Assembly (NCBI RefSeq): GCF_003628505.1
Contig: NZ_RBZP01000001.1
Span: 682,001 to 746,000, forward strand
Direction: 5' to 3'
Source: Oceanobacillus halophilus
Lineage (GTDB): Bacteria; Bacillota; Bacilli; Bacillales; Amphibacillaceae
DNA length: 64,000 nt
The position numbers and the translations under genes were made by a program. Each line of letters begins with the position of its first letter. Position 1 is the first letter of the stretch. This document shows positions 17,012-28,179 of the stretch, one piece after another. The notes under the pieces were generated by a model. It saw nothing but the letters and a program-made list of their open reading frames with translations. It was not told where the DNA came from and searched no databases.

Positions 17012-19282
17012 TTATACCTGAGGGCCTTCTACACGTTTTTTCTTTCTAAAATCAAGTGGTTTTTCTTTAATTGACTTACCACGCCATACGAGCCAAATTT
17101 GCGATGCGAGGAATAGGGAGGAATACGTACCTGCCAATAATCCGACTGCTAAAGCAAATGCAAATGTCGTAATCGACTGTGCGCCCAAAATTAAGAAAGC
17201 AAAGACAGCAATCAATGTCGTAATAGAAGTGTTCATACTTCTTGTAAAGGATTGTACGTAACTTCGATTAATAATTGCTGCTAAGTCTTTAAAGGAATTA
17301 ACTCGTTTTCTCAATCGAATATTTTCTCTTATGCGATCAAATATAACGATCGTATTATTAATCGAATAACCCACAATCGTAAGAAGTGCTGAAACAATTG
17401 TTATGTCAAATTCAATTTGCGTAAAACTAAATACAGCAAGCATAATAAACACATCATGTAACAACGCAATTAAGGCAGTGATTGCAAAGAAAAATTCAAA
17501 ACGGAAAGTAACATATATGATGATAAATATACTAGCAATAGCTACTGCATATATAGCGTTTTTCACCAATTCTTGTCCAACAATAGGAGAAACCACACTA
17601 ACAGTAGGGTCCTGCCCGTATTTGTCTGAGAAATATTGCTGAACTTTAGCTACTTGCGACTCAGTAAGAACGTCTTCAAATCGTGTAACAGCTATTTCAT
17701 TATTATCTCCTGATAAAACAATCGATTTGGTTGTGTATCCTAATTCCTCAAAGCCTTGTTCAACTTCCTCTGTAGTTAAACTTGACTCAGAAACAACTTC
17801 GACTCTAGATCCACTAGTAAAATCTATTCCTGGATTAATTTGGAATAGGATGAACGAGATTACTCCAAGCACCAAAAGAATAGATGTTCCAATAAATAAC
17901 TTTTTACGATGTTTCACGATATTTACTTCACGATTAAATAGCTTCGGTTCTTCCTCGGTATTATCAGCAATATCCTTAATCTCTTTCTTTTTAACACCTA
18001 GCCATCCTTTACGTTTTGTTAAGAACCCGCTTTGCACCCATAATCCTAATAACAATCGTGTTCCAAAGACTGCAGTTAGAAAGCTGATTAAGATACTGAT
18101 AATTAGCATAGTAGCAAAACCTTTAACAGAACTTGTACCGAAGATAAATAGGACGACAGCAGCAATTAAGGTGGTAATATTTGCATCTAGAATAGTCGAT
18201 AGAGAATTCTTCGTTCCTGCTTTAAAGGAAGCTTTCACAGATTTCCCTACTCGTAATTCTTCTTTAATTCTTTCAAAAGTGATAACATTTGCATCTACTG
18301 CCATGCCAATCCCTAGAATAAGTGCAGCAATACCAGAAAGAGTTAATACACCATTCATTAACTCAAACACTACTAGAACAATATACGTATATATAAGTAC
18401 ATTAACAGACGCAATGATACCTAGAAAGCGGTACATCCAAACGATGAATAACAAGATGAGCGTTAAACCAATAATTCCGGCAAACACCGTTTCATCCAAT
18501 GCCTGCTCTCCAAATTGTGCACCGACAGAGTTAGAATAAATCTCATTCATATGTACTGGTAATGATCCTGAATTGATGATATCAGCCATTTGTTGAGCTG
18601 ATTCCACGGTGAAGTTACCACTTATCATAACATTTGCAGTGTTTAGAGTTTCATTAACACTTGGTGCTGATATATACTTAGGATTTTCTTTGTTGTATTC
18701 CTCAGCAAAAGAATCACCTTCCCGATAATCCATCCAAATGACCAATAAATTGTCTGGATAAATTGTTTCCGGATCATTCATATCTTTAATTTGACTCGTC
18801 ACTTTTCCAAATTTACTTGCATCGTTCAATGATAACGTTACAATTGGCGAATTGGTTGTCTGATCAAAATCCTGAGCAGCGCTTCCTTCTTTAATATCCG
18901 TGCCACTTAACAACTCCTTATCATTCACATCACGGAAGGATAGTTGAGCAGACGTACCAATAAGTTCCCTCGCTTGAGCTTGGTCTTTTACTCCCGCAAG
19001 TTGAACACGTATTCTATCTTCTCCTTCGATATTAATGACAGCTTCACTAATACCTAGACGATTTACTCGGTCATTCAATGTTTGAACAGTACCTTCCATG
19101 AGACTTCTGGTTACTTCCTGATTCTCATCTACTGGCTCTACTTCATATAGGATTTCAAAACCACCTTGAAGATCCAATCCTAAATTAATTTCCTTTGTAA
19201 CTCCTGTAATCGTTGTTCCAATCGTTAGTGCGAATAAAAGTACCACTAGGAAAAAGGCAACGATTCTGCCTCTCTTTTTCAT
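17012..19282 (-). CDS. secDF: Fused protein translocase subunit SecDF
   Basis: A 756-residue natural SecD-SecF fusion of the RND superfamily, as in B. subtilis. It uses proton motive force to help late steps of Sec export. SecD half: first membrane helix (about 6-26), the D1 motif NLGLDLQGGFEILYEV, a large extracytoplasmic domain (about 40-260), five more helices, and the GIGMAVDANVITFERI motif. The linker with basic and acidic residues (about 415-445) joins the SecF half, which shows NPGIDFTSGSRVEV and VGYSINNTIVIFDRIREN. RBS GGAGG precedes the ATG. It lies next to comN upstream and the yrvD-like gene downstream. Length is close to the B. subtilis protein. Confidence 0.96.
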   Translation of the reverse strand: MKKRGRIVAFFLVVLLFALTIGTTITGVTKEINLGLDLQGGFEILYEVEPVDENQEVTRSLMEGTVQTLNDRVNRLGISEAVINIEGEDRIRVQLAGVKDQAQARELIGTSAQLSFRDVNDKELLSGTDIKEGSAAQDFDQTTNSPIVTLSLNDASKFGKVTSQIKDMNDPETIYPDNLLVIWMDYREGDSFAEEYNKENPKYISAPSVNETLNTANVMISGNFTVESAQQMADIINSGSLPVHMNEIYSNSVGAQFGEQALDETVFAGIIGLTLILLFIVWMYRFLGIIASVNVLIYTYIVLVVFELMNGVLTLSGIAALILGIGMAVDANVITFERIKEELRVGKSVKASFKAGTKNSLSTILDANITTLIAAVVLFIFGTSSVKGFATMLIISILISFLTAVFGTRLLLGLWVQSGFLTKRKGWLGVKKKEIKDIADNTEEEPKLFNREVNIVKHRKKLFIGTSILLVLGVISFILFQINPGIDFTSGSRVEVVSESSLTTEEVEQGFEELGYTTKSIVLSGDNNEIAVTRFEDVLTESQVAKVQQYFSDKYGQDPTVSVVSPIVGQELVKNAIYAVAIASIFIIIYVTFRFEFFFAITALIALLHDVFIMLAVFSFTQIEFDITIVSALLTIVGYSINNTIVIFDRIRENIRLRKRVNSFKDLAAIINRSYVQSFTRSMNTSITTLIAVFAFLILGAQSITTFAFALAVGLLAGTYSSLFLASQIWLVWRGKSIKEKPLDFRKKKRVEGPQV

Positions 19283-19315
19283 GTATTAATTGCCTCCTAT
19301 AAAATATGTAAAATC

Positions 19316-19615
19316 TTAATCTTTTTCACTATTATCACCTGTTAAAGCTGCAATAGAAGCCATCAAATCATCATCTTTATACGATTTCACTGTTAAGTAA
19401 CTTAAGTATACATTAGAACCTAAATGAAATATATCCTGAACTGTTTCATGTATACGCTTTTTAGGATTCCCTTTCCATACTTTTTCTACTAAACATTTCC
19501 AGATATCTTCACCAGTTGCTTGGGAATATCCCAAAGCTTGAAACTCATCAGCTTTACTCTCTAGAGCAGGTATGACGATAGATTTCCACTCATTTACAGT
19601 ATGTACAACTTCCAT
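19316..19615 (-). CDS. comN: Post-transcriptional regulator ComN (YrzD)
   Basis: A 99-residue soluble protein matching the ComN/post-transcriptional regulator family by size, by position beside secDF and spoVB, and by sequence character (VNEWKSIVIPALESKADEF, GYSQATGEDIWKCLVEKVW). In B. subtilis ComN acts post-transcriptionally on the comE mRNA and associates with DivIVA at division sites. RBS GGAGGG lies before the ATG. It diverges from spoVB, with 113 bp between them. Assigned from recall of the family; no catalytic motif is expected. Confidence 0.8.
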   Translation of the reverse strand: MEVVHTVNEWKSIVIPALESKADEFQALGYSQATGEDIWKCLVEKVWKGNPKKRIHETVQDIFHLGSNVYLSYLTVKSYKDDDLMASIAALTGDNSEKD

Positions 19616-19728
19616 GTTTTCCCTCCTAGTTTAATGGAGAATATTTTGCTTGTCATGCTTGGCCACACACTTAGCATATATATCATTGTATATGAATTTT
19701 TATTTTTTGAGAAGGCAGGTCGACAAAT

Positions 19729-21279
19729 ATGGCCAAACAAACATTTTTACAAGGTGCATTAGTTTTAATAATAGCAGGAATGATTACTCGTTTTTTAGGA
19801 TTTATTAATCGAATTGTTGTGGCTCGTTTAATGGGAGAAGAAGGTGTTGGCTTATATATGATGGCATTGCCTACCCTTTTCTTGGTCATGACATTAACAC
19901 AACTTGGACTTCCTGTCGCTATATCAAAACGTGTGGCAGAGGCTGATGCAATTGGGGATCAAACAAAAGTAAAACGCATTCTAATTGTTTCTTTAGTTAT
20001 CACATCAATAACGAGTATCCTCTTCACTGTTATTATGATTATCGGAGCACCTTTTATTGCAAGCACGTTATTAACTGATGAGCGAACACTTTACCCTTTA
20101 ATTGCTATTAGTCCCATTGTTCCTATAACTGCTATTTCAGCAGTACTAAGAGGTTACTTTCAAGGGAAACAAAACATGAAGCCTCAGAGCTTCGCACAAG
20201 TTATCGAACAAGTCGTCCGAATTACCTGTGTCGCGATATTTATCAAACTATTGCTTCCATATGGAATTGAGTTCGCTGCAGCTGGTGCAATGATTAGTGT
20301 CATTCTTGGGGAATTCGTTTCCTTGCTATATATGATACATCGTTTCAAACGTAAAAAGAAAATGAAGATTCGAACCCACTTTTTTTCCTATTTAAAATCA
20401 AGTAAAGACACTATGAAAGAATTGTTCTCTATCGCATTACCAAGTACAGGAAGCAGAATGATTGGATCTGTTTCAAATTTTTTAGAACCTATCCTTGTTG
20501 CCCAAAGCTTAGCAATTGCTGGAATTACAACAACACTTGCGACAAAGCAATACGGTGAATTAACAGGATATGTATTACCATTATTATATTTACCAACCTT
20601 TATCACTCATTCTCTAGCTATTGCCCTTGTACCAAATATTTCAGAAGCCGAAGCAAAGAACAATCGCAAACTTATCCATTATCGAATACATCAATCTATA
20701 AGAATCTCTTTCGCATCAGGTGCTATAGCAACTATTATACTCACACTTTTTTCTGTCCCAATCCTCACTTATATGTACGGAACGGGGAATGCAAGTCAAA
20801 TTATTATGTTAATGGCGCCCTTTTACATTTTATTATATATTCAGTCGCCTCTTCAGGCAGCCTTGCAGGCACTGGATTTAGCTAGACCTGCCATGTGGAA
20901 TAGTTTAATAGGTGCAGTTGTAAAGTTTATTGTACTTTTTGTGCTAGCTTCCAATCCCAATTTCGGCATCATGGGAGTCGCTATAGCGATGAGTGTAGGG
21001 GTAGTACTAATTACATTATTACATTTAATTACACTACAAAAAGCAATACAGTATTCTATCCCATTTAAAGATACGCTCAAAATGTTATTGCTAATTATAT
21101 TAACTTGGGGTACAGGCGCCGTTCTTAAAAAGATTTATATCGCATTTGAACCAAATATACTTGCATTTCTTTTTATTTTACTTGCTTTAGGATTTATTTA
21201 CCTGTTGTTTCTGTTATTGCTGCGTTTTATTACCAGAGAAGAGCTGAAACAAATTCCCTTCATTCAGAAATGGGTATAA
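19729..21279 (+). CDS. spoVB: Stage V sporulation protein B, MOP-family flippase
   Basis: A 516-residue polytopic protein with about 14 hydrophobic segments, of the polysaccharide/lipid flippase (MOP) superfamily. The N-terminus TFLQGALVLIIAGMITRFLG and GLYMMALPTLFLVMTLTQLG are characteristic of SpoVB, and LRGYFQGKQNMKPQSFAQVIEQ is the conserved central loop. SpoVB is needed for spore cortex synthesis and is thought to move peptidoglycan precursor during sporulation; B. subtilis expresses it from sigma-E. The RBS (AGGCAGG) is weak and about 11 bp away. It diverges from comN-secDF. Paralogues (YtgP, YkvU, MurJ-like) exist, but synteny favours SpoVB. Confidence 0.92.
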   Translation: MAKQTFLQGALVLIIAGMITRFLGFINRIVVARLMGEEGVGLYMMALPTLFLVMTLTQLGLPVAISKRVAEADAIGDQTKVKRILIVSLVITSITSILFTVIMIIGAPFIASTLLTDERTLYPLIAISPIVPITAISAVLRGYFQGKQNMKPQSFAQVIEQVVRITCVAIFIKLLLPYGIEFAAAGAMISVILGEFVSLLYMIHRFKRKKKMKIRTHFFSYLKSSKDTMKELFSIALPSTGSRMIGSVSNFLEPILVAQSLAIAGITTTLATKQYGELTGYVLPLLYLPTFITHSLAIALVPNISEAEAKNNRKLIHYRIHQSIRISFASGAIATIILTLFSVPILTYMYGTGNASQIIMLMAPFYILLYIQSPLQAALQALDLARPAMWNSLIGAVVKFIVLFVLASNPNFGIMGVAIAMSVGVVLITLLHLITLQKAIQYSIPFKDTLKMLLLIILTWGTGAVLKKIYIAFEPNILAFLFILLALGFIYLLFLLLLRFITREELKQIPFIQKWV

Positions 21280-21418
21280 CTTCTTTTATAATTATTAAAT
21301 AATGTTGATAATGGAAAATCATTTAGAAATAAACTAGAGTGCTTTATTAGTAACAAAAGATACTCCTCTATTGTTAATTATCGAAATAACACCTTGTTAA
21401 AATATGAATATAAAGAAA

Positions 21419-21715
21419 GGCACCTTTGCTAAAATTTGTTGCTTTTTAACTATGACGGAGTTGATAGAAACTCCGAATAAATTTAATTAAGAATACCGCT
21501 TAGTCTTCGCTACGGAAATACACTACGCTTTCCGCGGGGAGCTGGTGAGCCTCCTTCGTGCTGACGCACAAAGCAGGCTCATCAGCCGCCCGCGGAAAGC
21601 GACTGCCCGGAGAGGAAATCAACAAGGCACTACATTTATCTTTAATTAAAGTAATTCACAGTCTATACAAAATGCGACTCACCTTTAAAAATAAACATTC
21701 TATCAGAAAAGAGCC
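21419..21715. repeat. MITE-like repeat, copy R4 with near-perfect TSD
   Basis: A 297-bp element. The left end GGCACCTTTGCTAAAATTTG and right end CAGAAAAGAGCC are imperfect inverted repeats. Flanks are TAAAGAAA (21411-21418) and TAAAAAAA (21716-21723), a 7/8 match. The core, 21526-21601, is a long GC-rich hairpin: CGCTTTCCGCGGG pairs with CCCGCGGAAAGCG and CTGGTGAGCCT pairs with AGGCTCATCAG. The core is nearly identical to R5 at 30353-30648 while the outer arms differ. It lies between spoVB and yrzE. Confidence 0.85.
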
Positions 21716-21804
21716 TAAAAAAAACATTATTTTTCCTTCTATTTTTCCTACCTGCTGAATAAGATTACTATAGGATGTTGGACAAACTTATTGGGAGGAG
21801 TTAT

Positions 21805-22185
21805 ATGAGAAGACAACTATTTCACGCTCTATTATTTGGTTGGATTGCTGTACTTGGATTAATACTTATTTCAAGTATAATCATTGCATTTTTATTGCGT
21901 GTAACTTCATTAGATGAAAACTTACTATCCTGGATTGCCTTAGTAATCGGAGTAATATCACTATTTACTGGAGGGCTCATTTCAGGATTAAAAGGAAAGA
22001 CTAAAGGATGGGTTATTGGAGGGGTCACCGGACTTGGATTTACTATGTTTACTTTTTTAGTTCAGTATCTCGGATATCAACAGGGCTTTTCTCTTGAGCA
22101 ATCATTACATCATTTAGGATATATTTTTGCAGCACTTGCTGGTGGGGTTATAGGGGTTAACATTGTTGGGGATGCGCAAAATTAA
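21805..22185 (+). CDS. TIGR04086-type membrane protein (YrzE-like)
   Basis: A 126-residue integral membrane protein. I start it at ATG 21805 (MRRQLFHALLFG), 4 bp after GGGAGGAG; the upstream ATG at 21775 has no RBS. Four hydrophobic helices are visible (about 7-31, 39-58, 65-83 and 100-120), with glycine-rich turns (GGLISGLKGKTKGWVIGG). The pattern and the place between spoVB and yajC match B. subtilis YrzE. Function unknown. Confidence 0.75.
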   Translation: MRRQLFHALLFGWIAVLGLILISSIIIAFLLRVTSLDENLLSWIALVIGVISLFTGGLISGLKGKTKGWVIGGVTGLGFTMFTFLVQYLGYQQGFSLEQSLHHLGYIFAALAGGVIGVNIVGDAQN

Positions 22186-22223
22186 ATCTGTTCGGAACTA
22201 TCAACTACTTTTTATAAATTAAA

Positions 22224-22268
22224 AAAAGAGGTTTTCCATTACGATAAGACGTAAAGGATAACCTCTTT
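22224..22268. terminator. Bidirectional terminator between yrzE and yajC
   Basis: AAAGAGGTTTTCC pairs with GGATAACCTCTTT, with A-rich sequence upstream and TCTTGTTT downstream. It serves the plus-strand yrzE-like gene and the yajC end on minus. Confidence 0.7.
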
Positions 22269-22305
22269 CTTGTTTCATAATATGTATCATACATACATAG
22301 AAAAA

Positions 22306-22566
22306 CTATTTTTGCTTTACTTCACGAACTGCTGAACGATCATATGTCATTTTCGTTCCACTTTCAGTAATCAATACAATTGTTCCTTCGTCTAAAGAAT
22401 GAACCGTTGCGTGTAAACCACCAATAGTGATTACTTCATCACCTTTTTGCAGGTTCGTTTGCATTTCCTGAACTTTCTTTTGTCGCTTTTGTTGCGGACG
22501 AATCAATAGAAAGTAGAAAATAACAAACATAAGGATAATCGGTAATAATGAGACTATCATTTCCAT
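22306..22566 (-). CDS. yajC: Preprotein translocase subunit YajC (YrbF)
   Basis: An 86-residue single-pass protein: hydrophobic helix LLPIILMFVIFYFLLIRPQQ at 6-25, then the YajC-typical QQKRQKKVQEMQ and GDEVITIGGLHATVHSLD, a small cytoplasmic domain. YajC joins SecDF at the Sec translocon. RBS GGAGGG lies 9 bp before the ATG. It follows tgt by 36 bp on the same strand, the widespread queA-tgt-yajC order, and secDF is close by. Confidence 0.93.
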   Translation of the reverse strand: MEMIVSLLPIILMFVIFYFLLIRPQQKRQKKVQEMQTNLQKGDEVITIGGLHATVHSLDEGTIVLITESGTKMTYDRSAVREVKQK

Positions 22567-22602
22567 TGTGTGTTTCCCTCCTTCTTCTTTTATATCAATA
22601 CC

Positions 22603-24787
<2,185 letters not shown>

Positions 24788-24808
24788 TATGAATCTCCTA
24801 TCTTTCCA

Positions 24809-25006
24809 TTAACGAAATCGTCCTAACATCGTAAAAATGATAGTTAAAATAATACTGATTATAATGGAAGTGACAATTGGAAAGTGAACGGAGACATTTC
24901 CTACCTTAAACTGAATATCACCCGGTAACCTTCCAATAAAATTCCATATGATACCAATAACAAGGAAAACAATACCCAATACAATAAAAAGTTTTCCCAA
25001 ATTCAT
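24809..25006 (-). CDS. DUF2905 small membrane protein
   Basis: A 65-residue protein with two hydrophobic helices (about 3-25 and 42-62) separated by the loop GRLPGDIQFKVGNVSVHFPI, the signature of DUF2905 (YrzS-like). Its ATG overlaps the ruvB stop by one base (TAATG), so it is translationally coupled to ruvB. Commonly found between ruvB and queA in Bacilli. Function unknown; a link to RuvAB is suggested only by position. Confidence 0.85.
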   Translation of the reverse strand: MNLGKLFIVLGIVFLVIGIIWNFIGRLPGDIQFKVGNVSVHFPIVTSIIISIILTIIFTMLGRFR

Positions 25007-26007
25007 TAGTCCTCATGCCCTTTCATACCAAAATGTTGATAGGCCTTTTGCGTTACAACTCTACCTCTTGAAGTTCGTTGAATAAATCCAATTTGCAATA
25101 GATATGGTTCGTATACGTCTTCTATAGTTTGTGACTCTTCTCCTATTGTTGCTGCAATGGTATCTAGTCCAACAGGTCCACCATTAAATCCTTCGATAAT
25201 TCCTTGAAGTAGTTTGTGGTCGGTATGATCTAAGCCAACATCATCCACCTGCAACATTTTAAGAGCTTCGTCTGAGGTAGCTAGACTTATTTCTTCTTCT
25301 CCTTTTACTTGGGAAATATCACGAATCCTTTTTAATAAACGATTCGCAATTCGAGGAGTACCACGAGATCTTCTAGCCACCTCAAGTGCAGCTTCTTTTG
25401 TAATAGACGTTTGAAAAATTTCTGCCGTTCTCTCCACAATCGAACATAAATCCTTCGTTTCGTAAAATTCTAATCTGCTAAGGACGCCAAATCGATCTCT
25501 CAGTGGTGCCGATAATAAACCAGCTCTTGTAGTAGCACCTACCAATGTAAAAGGGGGTAAATCAATTCGTACGGATCTTGCACTCGGTCCGCTGCCAATC
25601 ACGATATCAAGAAAGAAGTCTTCCATTGCTGGATATAATACTTCTTCAACCGTTCTCGGAAGACGATGGATTTCATCGATAAATAATACATCTCCTGGTT
25701 CCAGCGAAGATAATATTGCTGCTAAATCCCCTGCACGTTCTATAGCAGGGCCTGACGTAGATCTGAATTGAACCCCCATCTCATTTGCTATGATTGCTGC
25801 TAAAGTCGTTTTTCCTAGTCCTGGTGGCCCATACAATAATACGTGATCCAATGGTTCTTCCCGCATTTTGGCAGCCTGAATAAATATCTTCAAATTCTCT
25901 TTAGCTTTATCCTGACCAATATATTGGTTTAGATTCGTTGGACGCAGACTTTGTTCCATTGATATATCATCATCCTGAATTTCACCGGTAACCATTCGCT
26001 CATCCAC
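25006..26007 (-). CDS. ruvB: Holliday junction branch-migration helicase RuvB
   Basis: A 333-residue AAA+ motor that drives branch migration with RuvA. Seen: Walker [11 protein letters not shown] (about 59-68), Walker [10 protein letters not shown], sensor [18 protein letters not shown], and the C-terminal winged helix with [15 protein letters not shown]. Starts at GTG with GGAGG 9 bp upstream. It lies 18 bp after ruvA and overlaps the DUF2905 gene by one base. I see no LexA-type box upstream of ruvA. Confidence 0.97.
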   Translation of the reverse strand: MDERMVTGEIQDDDISMEQSLRPTNLNQYIGQDKAKENLKIFIQAAKMREEPLDHVLLYGPPGLGKTTLAAIIANEMGVQFRSTSGPAIERAGDLAAILSSLEPGDVLFIDEIHRLPRTVEEVLYPAMEDFFLDIVIGSGPSARSVRIDLPPFTLVGATTRAGLLSAPLRDRFGVLSRLEFYETKDLCSIVERTAEIFQTSITKEAALEVARRSRGTPRIANRLLKRIRDISQVKGEEEISLATSDEALKMLQVDDVGLDHTDHKLLQGIIEGFNGGPVGLDTIAATIGEESQTIEDVYEPYLLQIGFIQRTSRGRVVTQKAYQHFGMKGHED

Positions 26008-26025
26008 TAGTAAGTACCTCCTCTC

Positions 26026-26631
26026 TTAATTTTTCATTAATAGCGCTAATGCTTTTCTTACCATCTCATCAATATCCTGATTACCATGCTTATTAAGTTC
26101 TGGAAGAATTGATTTTATTTCTTTATCGGTATATCCAAGTGTTTTGAGTGCTTCTTGTGCTTCCAATAACACTTGATTATTTGGTTGGCTATCTTTCTGT
26201 TCTTCAAATAAACCAGTATCAATGGAGACATTCAATTGTAATTTCCCTTTTAGATCCAAAATAATTTGTCTAGCTGTTTTCTTGCCGACACCTGGAAAGC
26301 TAGTTAAGAATTTATCATCTTCTCTCTCAATTGCTGAGACAAACCCTTGAATATCCACGGAGCCTAAGATAGCTAAGGCACCTTTTGGGCCGATTCCTGA
26401 TACAGATATAAGTTTTGTAAATAAATATTTTTCATCTTCATTTTTAAAGCCATATAAAACTTGAATATCTTCACGAACATAATGGTATGTATTTACTAGT
26501 AATTCCTTATTTATCGATGTTTGAAATGCAAATGGATTTGCGCATACGACTTCATAGCCTACTCCATGTACATCGATGACGATAGATTCATCTGTTATAT
26601 ATGTAAGGATACCTTTTAAATATGCAATCAC
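26026..26631 (-). CDS. ruvA: Holliday junction-binding protein RuvA
   Basis: A 201-residue protein that forms tetramers on four-way junctions and loads RuvB. Order: N-terminal OB-fold (about 1-62, MIAYLKGILTYITDESIVIDV), two helix-hairpin-helix motifs (VSGIGPKGALAILG and FPGVGKKTARQIILDLK, about 72-125), a flexible acidic linker and domain III that contacts RuvB (about 150-201). Starts at GTG preceded by GGAGAGGG. Confidence 0.96.
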   Translation of the reverse strand: MIAYLKGILTYITDESIVIDVHGVGYEVVCANPFAFQTSINKELLVNTYHYVREDIQVLYGFKNEDEKYLFTKLISVSGIGPKGALAILGSVDIQGFVSAIEREDDKFLTSFPGVGKKTARQIILDLKGKLQLNVSIDTGLFEEQKDSQPNNQVLLEAQEALKTLGYTDKEIKSILPELNKHGNQDIDEMVRKALALLMKN

Positions 26632-26683
26632 CTAAACCCTCTCCTATTCCCACCATTTTAACATAATTTTTATGAATAGAATA

Positions 26684-26714
26684 AACTCCTATTTCTAGAT
26701 AAGAAATAGAAGTT
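26684..26714 (-). terminator. Probable terminator after yebC
   Basis: ACTTCTATTTCTT and its partner AGAAATAGGAGTT form a 10-plus-bp stem, followed by TATTC on minus. The T-tract is weak, so read-through into ruvA is possible. Confidence 0.5.
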
Positions 26715-26724
26715 TTATCATGGC

Positions 26725-27456
26725 TTACTCGTTTTCTTCTAAGTTATGATGAATATCCTGAACATCTTCATTATCTTCCAACGTTTCGATGAGGTTTTGC
26801 ATTTTATCTGCATCCTCTTCAGATACATTATTATAGTTTTGCGGAATTAAAGTAACTTCATTATCTACAATCGTATAACCAGCATCTGTCAAATGTTCAA
26901 CGACAGCCTGGTAGTTCTCTGGTTCTGTATATACTTCATAGGCACCGTCTTGAGGAACAATATCCTCTGCACCTGCTTCTAATACCTCTAATGTTAGCTC
27001 ATCTTCATCCACATTGCCATCTTCATTAGCAACAATGATATACCCTTTTCTGTCAAACATGAAAGATACACTTCCGTTTTCCCCAAGGTTTCCACCGTTT
27101 TTCTTAAAAGCATGCCTTACATCAGAAGCAGTACGGTTTTTATTATCTGTTAGTACATTTACAATTACTGCAACTCCTCCAGGTCCGTACCCTTCATAAG
27201 TAATCTCTTCGTAGTTTGCTCCGTCCAAATCACCCGTTGCTTTTTTTATGTTACGTTCAATATTGTCATTCGGCATATTATCTGCTTTTGCTTTTTCAAC
27301 TGCAGCTCTTAATGAGGCATTTGTCGCCATATCTCCGCCGCCTTGTTTTGCGGCAATATATATATCTTTTGCATGACGCATAAAAATTTTACCTTTTTTT
27401 GCATCTTGAGCGTTTTTTCTCTTTTGTATATTTTTCCATTTAGAATGACCTGCCAT
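26725..27456 (-). CDS. YebC/TACO1-family protein (YrbC)
   Basis: A 243-residue YebC/PmpR/TACO1 family protein: N-terminus [20 protein letters not shown], then [20 protein letters not shown] and the [12 protein letters not shown] segment. Acidic C-terminus. The family was annotated as transcriptional regulators, but human TACO1 and more recent bacterial work link it to translation, particularly difficult proline-rich stretches; that applies here only by homology. RBS GAGGAG. In B. subtilis, yrbC sits downstream of coxA (yrbB), as here. Confidence 0.92.
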   Translation of the reverse strand: MAGHSKWKNIQKRKNAQDAKKGKIFMRHAKDIYIAAKQGGGDMATNASLRAAVEKAKADNMPNDNIERNIKKATGDLDGANYEEITYEGYGPGGVAVIVNVLTDNKNRTASDVRHAFKKNGGNLGENGSVSFMFDRKGYIIVANEDGNVDEDELTLEVLEAGAEDIVPQDGAYEVYTEPENYQAVVEHLTDAGYTIVDNEVTLIPQNYNNVSEEDADKMQNLIETLEDNEDVQDIHHNLEENE

Positions 27457-27524
27457 CGGGCATTCTCCTCTCTTGAAATTTCCTTTTTAACTATACCAAA
27501 AAAAACACGTATATAAAAGTAAAA

Positions 27525-27543
27525 CCTTTGCATATAGCAAAGG
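27525..27543 (-). terminator. Terminator after coxA
   Basis: CCTTTGCTATATGCAAAGG followed by TTTTACTTTT on minus, immediately after the coxA stop codon. Confidence 0.65.
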
Positions 27544-28110
27544 TCAGTCACTTGAATTTAGAAAATTATTGAATAATTCATCCCCATTTTTACCTGATTT
27601 ATACCTTGCATTTAAATTCTTCATACGGTCCCACTGTACATCGTCCGTATAAACGATAATTTGTTTTTCAGTGTTTGGAACAATTTTTTTCACTTGTTTT
27701 TCAATATCATCGATATCCGAAGTGACGTTGTGATCAAAATGTTCTCTTAGCATTACAGCAACAATTATTCGATCTTCTGTTGAAGCTACTTGTGCCTGTA
27801 TAATATCTTTTTGTTGTTTCAATTTTTTAGATATTAATTCTGTCTCTTCGTTTGTAAAAGGGTCTGAATAACCCCCTTCGTAATCTGCAGCATTTACACC
27901 TCTTTGCTCACTTTGGGGATAACCACCTTGTTCTCCAATGGATTTTTCGTTCGTACCCATTCTTTCATTGTTTTCTTGACGTGTATCATAATGAATTGGT
28001 TGTGTATGGAGGTAATCTGAACCACTCTGTGAGCTTTCATCTTCGTTGGTACATGCTACCATTACAATAGATATCATAACTGTAATTAGCATAAATCGCC
28101 ACCTATACAT
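27544..28110 (-). CDS. coxA: Sporulation lipoprotein, YhcN/YlaJ family (CoxA/YrbB-like)
   Basis: A 188-residue lipoprotein. The start is ATG 28108-28110, 10 bp after GGGAGG; an upstream in-frame TTG is less likely. A lipoprotein signal peptide ends in the lipobox VMVAC, followed by a low-complexity Ser/Gln/Gly region. The C-terminal half (about 95-185, with IIVAVMLREHF and KQIIVYTDDVQWDRMKNL) is the YhcN/YlaJ spore-lipoprotein domain. B. subtilis CoxA (YrbB) is a cortex-associated sporulation protein made from the safA-coxA locus. Here nadE lies between safA and this gene. Identity with CoxA rests on synteny plus family; other YhcN/YlaJ paralogues are possible. Confidence 0.82.
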   Translation of the reverse strand: MYRWRFMLITVMISIVMVACTNEDESSQSGSDYLHTQPIHYDTRQENNERMGTNEKSIGEQGGYPQSEQRGVNAADYEGGYSDPFTNEETELISKKLKQQKDIIQAQVASTEDRIIVAVMLREHFDHNVTSDIDDIEKQVKKIVPNTEKQIIVYTDDVQWDRMKNLNARYKSGKNGDELFNNFLNSSD

Positions 28111-28179
28111 AAGCAAAAAACCTCCCTTATATATAGTTTGTTTACAGGGAAGTAGTTTTACACAGTTAATTAAAGGAAA

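Noticed and set aside
26632-26724. LexA (SOS) box upstream of ruvA
   Set aside because: No CGAAC-N4-GTTCG-like sequence is present in the intergenic region.
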